64,000 nucleotides of DNA from Exiguobacterium mexicanum. Lineage in GTDB: Bacteria > Bacillota > Bacilli > Exiguobacteriales > Exiguobacteriaceae. The position numbers and the translations under genes are program-made. Positions 59,135 to 64,000 of this stretch are shown piece after piece (within the stretch, counting starts at the first letter, position 1; each line of letters opens with the position of its first letter). The stretch covers positions 196,501 to 260,500 of the forward strand of contig NZ_CP040676.1 of the NCBI RefSeq assembly GCF_005960665.1, given 5' to 3'. The notes beneath the pieces are model-generated. The model was not told the DNA's origin and did not search any database. It worked only from the letters and a program-made list of their open reading frames with translations.

Positions 59135-60261
59135 TGTATAACGGAACGTTTGTCCGCAAGATGACACGCATGCAGAACGTGCAACGATGGGACGAGTATG
59201 CACCGCATTATCATGACAATGCGGCAAGCCACAGTTTCCGCGTCGCTGTCTTCAGCTTAATCGCGGCATATTACGAAGAGAACAAAGGACGGGACGTCAA
59301 CTTGCTCGACGTGCTCGGGAAGGCACTGTTCCATGATATGAACGAAGTGCAGACCGGTCCAATCATGCACCGGACGAAAAAAGAACCGACGCTCAAAGAA
59401 CATATCGAACGGATGGAGCGGACGGCGAGTCTCGGACTCGTCGAGTTGTTGTCGCAGTCGCTCCGGCCGCATTTTTATCGTTTCCTCGTCGAGGCGGAGG
59501 ACGACTCATTCGAAGGACGGCTCGTCGATGGAATCGATTCGTTCGACGCGATGCTGTTCGTCCGCCGGGAAGTCGGACACGGCTCGCCCCATTTCGTCGC
59601 GAAGCTTGAAGAGATGAAAGCAGCCCTGCGCAATCATCCGCTCGAATCGGTCCGCTGGCTCTATGAACAAGTCGAGGCCGAGACCGACGTGGCGACATTC
59701 ATCGAGAACGTCATGCGGATGGACAGTGTCAGACGTTGGAAAGGCCGTTTCAATACAATCGACGATAACGACGCGATCCATGGATTCCGGGCGGCCGCGC
59801 TCGGGCTGTTCAGCGGCTTGTTGGAGCGCGAGAAATATGACGTCGACGTCGATGTCGCCGAACTGACGGCTCGTCTCCTTTGTCACGACCTCGTCGAAGG
59901 GGTGACCGGGGACGTGCTCGGCCCGGTGAAACATTCGACCGCCGAGACCGGTGCGGCGTTCGAGGCGTACGAACGGACCGAGAGCGAGGCGCTCTTGTCG
60001 CTCCTCCCGGACTATATGCAGCCGGCGTTCCGCCGCTATATGGCCGATTCGAAAGATGATACGTATGAAGGCATGCTCGTCGATATGATGGACAAACTCG
60101 ACGCGCTCATCAAGATGAACATGGAGCGGAAGATGAACGGGGCTGAGTACGAGGTCACGTATCGGGAGCAACTTCGTAAAGTGCAGATGCGCTACGAGAA
60201 CCCGAGCATGTTGTTCTTTTTAGCGTACATCTTGCACGATTTAGATTACGTCACTAGTTAA
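59134..60261 (+). CDS. Tandem YfbR-like HD-domain phosphohydrolase
   Basis: A 375-residue protein made of two HD domains of the YfbR (5'-deoxyribonucleotidase) type. First unit: His33 in ASHSFRVAVF, His67-Asp68 in LFHDMNEVQTGP, and Asp135/138. Second unit: His216 in AIHGFRAAALG, His251-Asp252 in LCHDLVEGVTGDVLGPVKH, and Asp320/323. Both therefore keep the metal ligands. YfbR normally has a single domain of about 200 residues and removes phosphate from deoxyribonucleoside monophosphates. Translation is coupled to the K+ channel (TGATG). Confidence 0.85.
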   Translation: MYNGTFVRKMTRMQNVQRWDEYAPHYHDNAASHSFRVAVFSLIAAYYEENKGRDVNLLDVLGKALFHDMNEVQTGPIMHRTKKEPTLKEHIERMERTASLGLVELLSQSLRPHFYRFLVEAEDDSFEGRLVDGIDSFDAMLFVRREVGHGSPHFVAKLEEMKAALRNHPLESVRWLYEQVEAETDVATFIENVMRMDSVRRWKGRFNTIDDNDAIHGFRAAALGLFSGLLEREKYDVDVDVAELTARLLCHDLVEGVTGDVLGPVKHSTAETGAAFEAYERTESEALLSLLPDYMQPAFRRYMADSKDDTYEGMLVDMMDKLDALIKMNMERKMNGAEYEVTYREQLRKVQMRYENPSMLFFLAYILHDLDYVTS

Positions 60262-60262
60262 C

Positions 60263-60297
60263 AAGGTCGCAGACGAACCGTCTGCGGCTTTTTATAT
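60263..60297 (+). terminator. Terminator of the channel-HD operon
   Basis: Arms GTCGCAGACG and CGTCTGCGGC around AAC, followed by TTTTTAT. Confidence 0.8.
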
Positions 60298-60363
60298 ATC
60301 ATTCATTGACATATATCATTCAACGATATATAGTGAGGGTAAGATATATCAATGAATGATATA
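60295..60363 (+). promoter_or_regulatory. padR promoter inside a large inverted repeat
   Basis: TTGACA (60306-60311), 17-base spacer, TATAGT (60329-60334). The promoter is flanked by a 21-23 base inverted repeat: 60295-60317 (TATATCATTCATTGA..) and 60343-60363 (reverse complement begins the same), with an extra half copy ATATATCATTCA inside. It is a strong candidate for PadR autoregulation. Confidence 0.8.
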
Positions 60364-60375
60364 GGAGGTGGCGGG

Positions 60376-60708
60376 ATGCCACGTAATGACACGATCGAAC
60401 TCGGAGAATTGACCGACAGCATGTTCTACATTCTCCTCGCCTTGACCGAGGCGCGTCACGGCTACTTGATTATGCAGTTCGTCGAGGAGTTGACGAACGG
60501 GCGAATCAAGATTGGCCCGGCGTCGATGTATACGATTATCAAAAAGCTCGTGAACGCACAGCTCATCGAGCCGCTCGACGGGGACGGGAAGAAGAAGAGT
60601 TATGTGATTACGACCCAAGGCCGCGCACTCGTGGCCGAGGATTTGAAACGACGGCAAGCAATCGTTGACGATGCACGCTTCATTTTAGACGGGGAGGGAC
60701 ACCGATGA
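60376..60708 (+). CDS. PadR-family transcriptional regulator
   Basis: A 110-residue PadR winged-helix protein: LTDSMFYILLALTEARHGYLIMQFVEELTNGRIKIGPASMYTIIKKLVNAQLIE is the core. The ATG at 60376 has AGGAGGTGG in front; an in-frame ATG at 60352 lies in the operator. It overlaps the next gene by 4 bases. PadR/DUF2812 pairs are common in Bacillota. Confidence 0.92.
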   Translation: MPRNDTIELGELTDSMFYILLALTEARHGYLIMQFVEELTNGRIKIGPASMYTIIKKLVNAQLIEPLDGDGKKKSYVITTQGRALVAEDLKRRQAIVDDARFILDGEGHR

Positions 60709-61232
60709 AACGGAAATATATGTCGAGTTGGGGACTGGCGTTCGCCGAAGAGCGGGAGATGAAAAAGCTAGGGGAGATGGCAGCTCGTGGCTGGCATTTA
60801 GAGAAGTTCGCACCGCTCGGCTATACGCTCGTCGAAGGAGAGCCGATGGACGTACGCTACAGTCTCGATTACCGCCAACGGCCGGACGAAGATTACTTCG
60901 AGCTGTTCGCCGCGAGCGGTTGGGAACACGTGACATCGACCGGTGATGAGATTCATGTGTTCAAAGGTCGTCCGGATGCCATACCGCTTTACACCGATCA
61001 AACGACAACGCATGACAAATATGCGCAAGTCGAGCGGCAAATGGGGAAAGCCGCGCTCGTGTTTCTGGTCATTTCAATCGGGCTGATGCTATTGCTCCAA
61101 TTAAATTGGTCGGGTACGGCCGAGGCGATCATCTGGATTGTCCAAACCCTCGTGGTGATCGGACTCGTCTTCACCGGCCTCCCGTATCTTGGTTTTCTCG
61201 TGAAGCGAAAACGATTGGAGCGTGACTTGTAA
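60705..61232 (+). CDS. DUF2812 membrane protein
   Basis: A 175-residue protein with an N-terminal DUF2812 domain (about 1-105; EMKKLGEMAARGWHLEKFAPLGYTLVEGEP and YFELFAASGWEHV) and two C-terminal membrane helices (115-135 and 140-162) with a basic tail. Function unknown; DUF2812 proteins regularly follow PadR regulators and may be their sensors or targets. Confidence 0.88.
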   Translation: MKRKYMSSWGLAFAEEREMKKLGEMAARGWHLEKFAPLGYTLVEGEPMDVRYSLDYRQRPDEDYFELFAASGWEHVTSTGDEIHVFKGRPDAIPLYTDQTTTHDKYAQVERQMGKAALVFLVISIGLMLLLQLNWSGTAEAIIWIVQTLVVIGLVFTGLPYLGFLVKRKRLERDL

Positions 61233-61240
61233 CTAGGCGG

Positions 61241-61266
61241 ATGGCACAAGCCATCCATTTTTGTTT
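61241..61266 (+). terminator. Terminator of the padR operon
   Basis: Arms GGATGGC and GCCATCC around ACAA, then ATTTTTGTTTT. Confidence 0.8.
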
Positions 61267-61318
61267 TGATCAACTGAACTATTCAAGAAAAAAATAGTTA
61301 GGCGCAGAGAACCGTTTT

Positions 61319-61379
61319 TTCGAAATCCTCTATTCAATGAAAGTAGAATCAGGCATGATGACTAGTGAAATCGCTTGCA
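61319..61379 (+). promoter_or_regulatory. amylase promoter with CcpA (cre) site
   Basis: A -10 TAGAAT at 61344-61349 with a weak -35 near 61319. Just downstream, TGAAATCGCTTGCA (61366-61379) matches the cre consensus TGWNANCGNTNWCA at every fixed position but one. CcpA bound here should block transcription when glucose is present. Confidence 0.65.
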
Positions 61380-61389
61380 TTCATTTTGA

Positions 61390-62949
<1,560 letters not shown>

Positions 62950-62980
62950 GAAAAAACGAGTCGCGAGACTCGTTTTTTAG
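62950..62980. terminator. Bidirectional terminator of amyS and lipM
   Basis: Arms AAAAAACGAGTC and GACTCGTTTTTT around GCGA. Confidence 0.88.
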
Positions 62981-63807
62981 CGTTTCCAGACCCATTCGTC
63001 ACTCTCGTACTTGGCGACGAGTTGCTGAATCTCTTGTTGCTGCGTCTCGGTGAACGTCAGCGGTTCGAACGTCAAATCGAACGCGTCACGGAACCCGTCC
63101 GTGAACGCTGCCGCGACCTCGTCGAAGGCGACCGGTCGTCCGAGTGTCTCGTTCAAGGAGACGGCCTTGTCACCAAAGCGGGCTTTCGCCTCCGCCTTCG
63201 CATCGGCCTCGAGATTGAAGCAGTCGAACAAGACGTCATCGTCAATCGACAATGGGATTGACCCGTGTTGCAAGACGGCGCCTTGGTGGCGCACTTGGGC
63301 GCTCCCGGCAATCTTTTTCCCGCCGACGGCGAGCTCGTAGTACGAAGCGGCGTCAAAACAGACGGCCGACTTCGGTTTTCGGAGCGCCTCGCGGTCTGCC
63401 TCGGTCAATGGTACCGAGAATTCGGCCGGGACGCCGAGCGCGTGGTAGCCGCGACGCACCCCTTCGGTCAGGAGGCGATAGCTCTCGATGACGTTCGTCG
63501 GCAAGGACGGCATCGTCTCCGGCAAGATGACGCTATACGTCAGTTCATCTGCGTGCAAGACGGCCCGCCCACCGGTCAAACGGCGGACGACCGGGATGCC
63601 ATTCAACGCGAGCGCGTCGCGGTCGAGGTCGCGCGTCGCCCGTTGGAAGCGCCCGACGCTGATGGCGTGCGGGGCCCAGGCGTAAAAACGGAGTGTCGGT
63701 TTCATGTCGCCGCGTGCGACCCAGCCGGCGATGGCCTCGTCGATGGCCATGTTCTCGGCCGGGGACAGCGGGGCGGTGTGAAGCAAATGCCATGTCGTTC
63801 CAGTCAT
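62977..63807 (-). CDS. lipM: Octanoyl-[GcvH]:protein octanoyltransferase-type ligase fold protein
   Basis: A 276-residue biotin/lipoate protein ligase-fold (BPL_LplA_LipB) protein of the LipM kind, which moves octanoyl from acyl-ACP to GcvH at the start of lipoate assembly. Visible: PAENMAIDEAIAGW, VVRRLTGGRAVLHADELTYS, and VCFDAASYYELAVGGKKIAGSAQVRHQGAVLQHGS, which holds the likely catalytic Cys before the conserved Lys. It follows lipA on the same strand. LplA-type ligase activity cannot be fully excluded. Confidence 0.88.
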   Translation of the reverse strand: MTGTTWHLLHTAPLSPAENMAIDEAIAGWVARGDMKPTLRFYAWAPHAISVGRFQRATRDLDRDALALNGIPVVRRLTGGRAVLHADELTYSVILPETMPSLPTNVIESYRLLTEGVRRGYHALGVPAEFSVPLTEADREALRKPKSAVCFDAASYYELAVGGKKIAGSAQVRHQGAVLQHGSIPLSIDDDVLFDCFNLEADAKAEAKARFGDKAVSLNETLGRPVAFDEVAAAFTDGFRDAFDLTFEPLTFTETQQQEIQQLVAKYESDEWVWKR

Positions 63808-63825
63808 ATGTGTCTCTTCTTTCTC

Positions 63826-64000
63826 TTAGTCGATTGGCAACATCGTATGACGACGCGCCTTGTGGACTTGTTCGTCCGCATGATATGAAGAACGGACGAG
63901 CGGTCCGGCTTCACAGTGGGAGAAGCCTTTCGCCAAGGCGATCTCTTTCAACTCGGCGAACTCATCTGGATGGTAGTAACGCTCGACGTCGAGATGCTTC
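63826..64000 (-). CDS. lipA: Lipoyl synthase, C-terminal end
   Basis: Only the last 58 codons are in the window; the right edge cuts the gene. The reading [20 protein letters not shown], then [20 protein letters not shown], is the characteristic C-terminus of the radical-SAM lipoyl synthase, which adds two sulfur atoms to protein-bound octanoyl. The stop is 19 bases before the lipM start, so lipA and lipM form an operon. Confidence 0.93.
   Translation of the reverse strand, partial: KHLDVERYYHPDEFAELKEIALAKGFSHCEAGPLVRSSYHADEQVHKARRHTMLPID

Overview
The window looks like chromosome of a low-to-mid GC Bacillota, most likely Exiguobacterium or a close relative. This rests on gene content and style: T-box and S-box RNA control, HemQ next to Pta, FolE2, GshF, LipM/LipA, frequent GTG/TTG starts behind strong Shine-Dalgarno sequences. 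No rRNA, tRNA, CRISPR array, prophage or plasmid replication gene was seen. The genus is an inference; no database search was possible.

Layout. 1-7800: partial succinate-semialdehyde dehydrogenase, a PlsY-like acyltransferase coupled to a GNAT/class V aminotransferase fusion, a UbiB-like kinase, small membrane proteins and an M23 murein hydrolase. 7841-9526: an intact IS3-family element sitting exactly in the loop of the terminator of the next gene, an amino acid permease. 11051-15926: trpDCFBA behind a strong promoter and two tandem tryptophan T-boxes; trpE and trpG are absent. 15925-19069: Hsp20, a cation/proton antiporter and an ATP-grasp ligase. 19078-20925: an IS1182-family element. 20903-25469: hemQ, pta, a rhodanese, folE2 and unknown genes.

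25600-30050 is an AT-rich block with a different base composition: a second-style Hsp33 with a TipAS-type MerR regulator and an obvious MerR promoter, then a GNAT enzyme divergent from a MocR regulator. It is probably acquired DNA. 30060-40084 is mostly methionine salvage: mtnWXBD and mtnKA diverge from two SAM-I riboswitches, and mtnKA runs on into a complete sugar-type ABC transporter that is probably a methylthioribose importer.

40094-53734 holds small stress and detoxification units: VOC proteins, HxlR, a quinone-oxidoreductase-like enzyme, glutathione synthesis (gshF) with a MATE exporter, an autoregulated XRE/membrane protein pair, a ring-cleaving dioxygenase and divergent nsrR/hmp. 53779-56229 is a tightly overlapping four-gene operon (unknown protein, YgiB/YjfM-like lipoprotein, glutathionylspermidine-synthase-like ATP-grasp protein, DUF350 membrane protein) resembling the E. 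coli yjf/ygi clusters. An IS200/IS605 element with intact TnpA and TnpB is inserted about 40 bases upstream of it. 58103-61232 has a K+ channel coupled to a protein with two tandem YfbR-like HD domains, then a PadR/DUF2812 pair with a large palindromic operator. The window ends with a secreted alpha-amylase carrying a CcpA-type site, lipM, and the 3' end of lipA.
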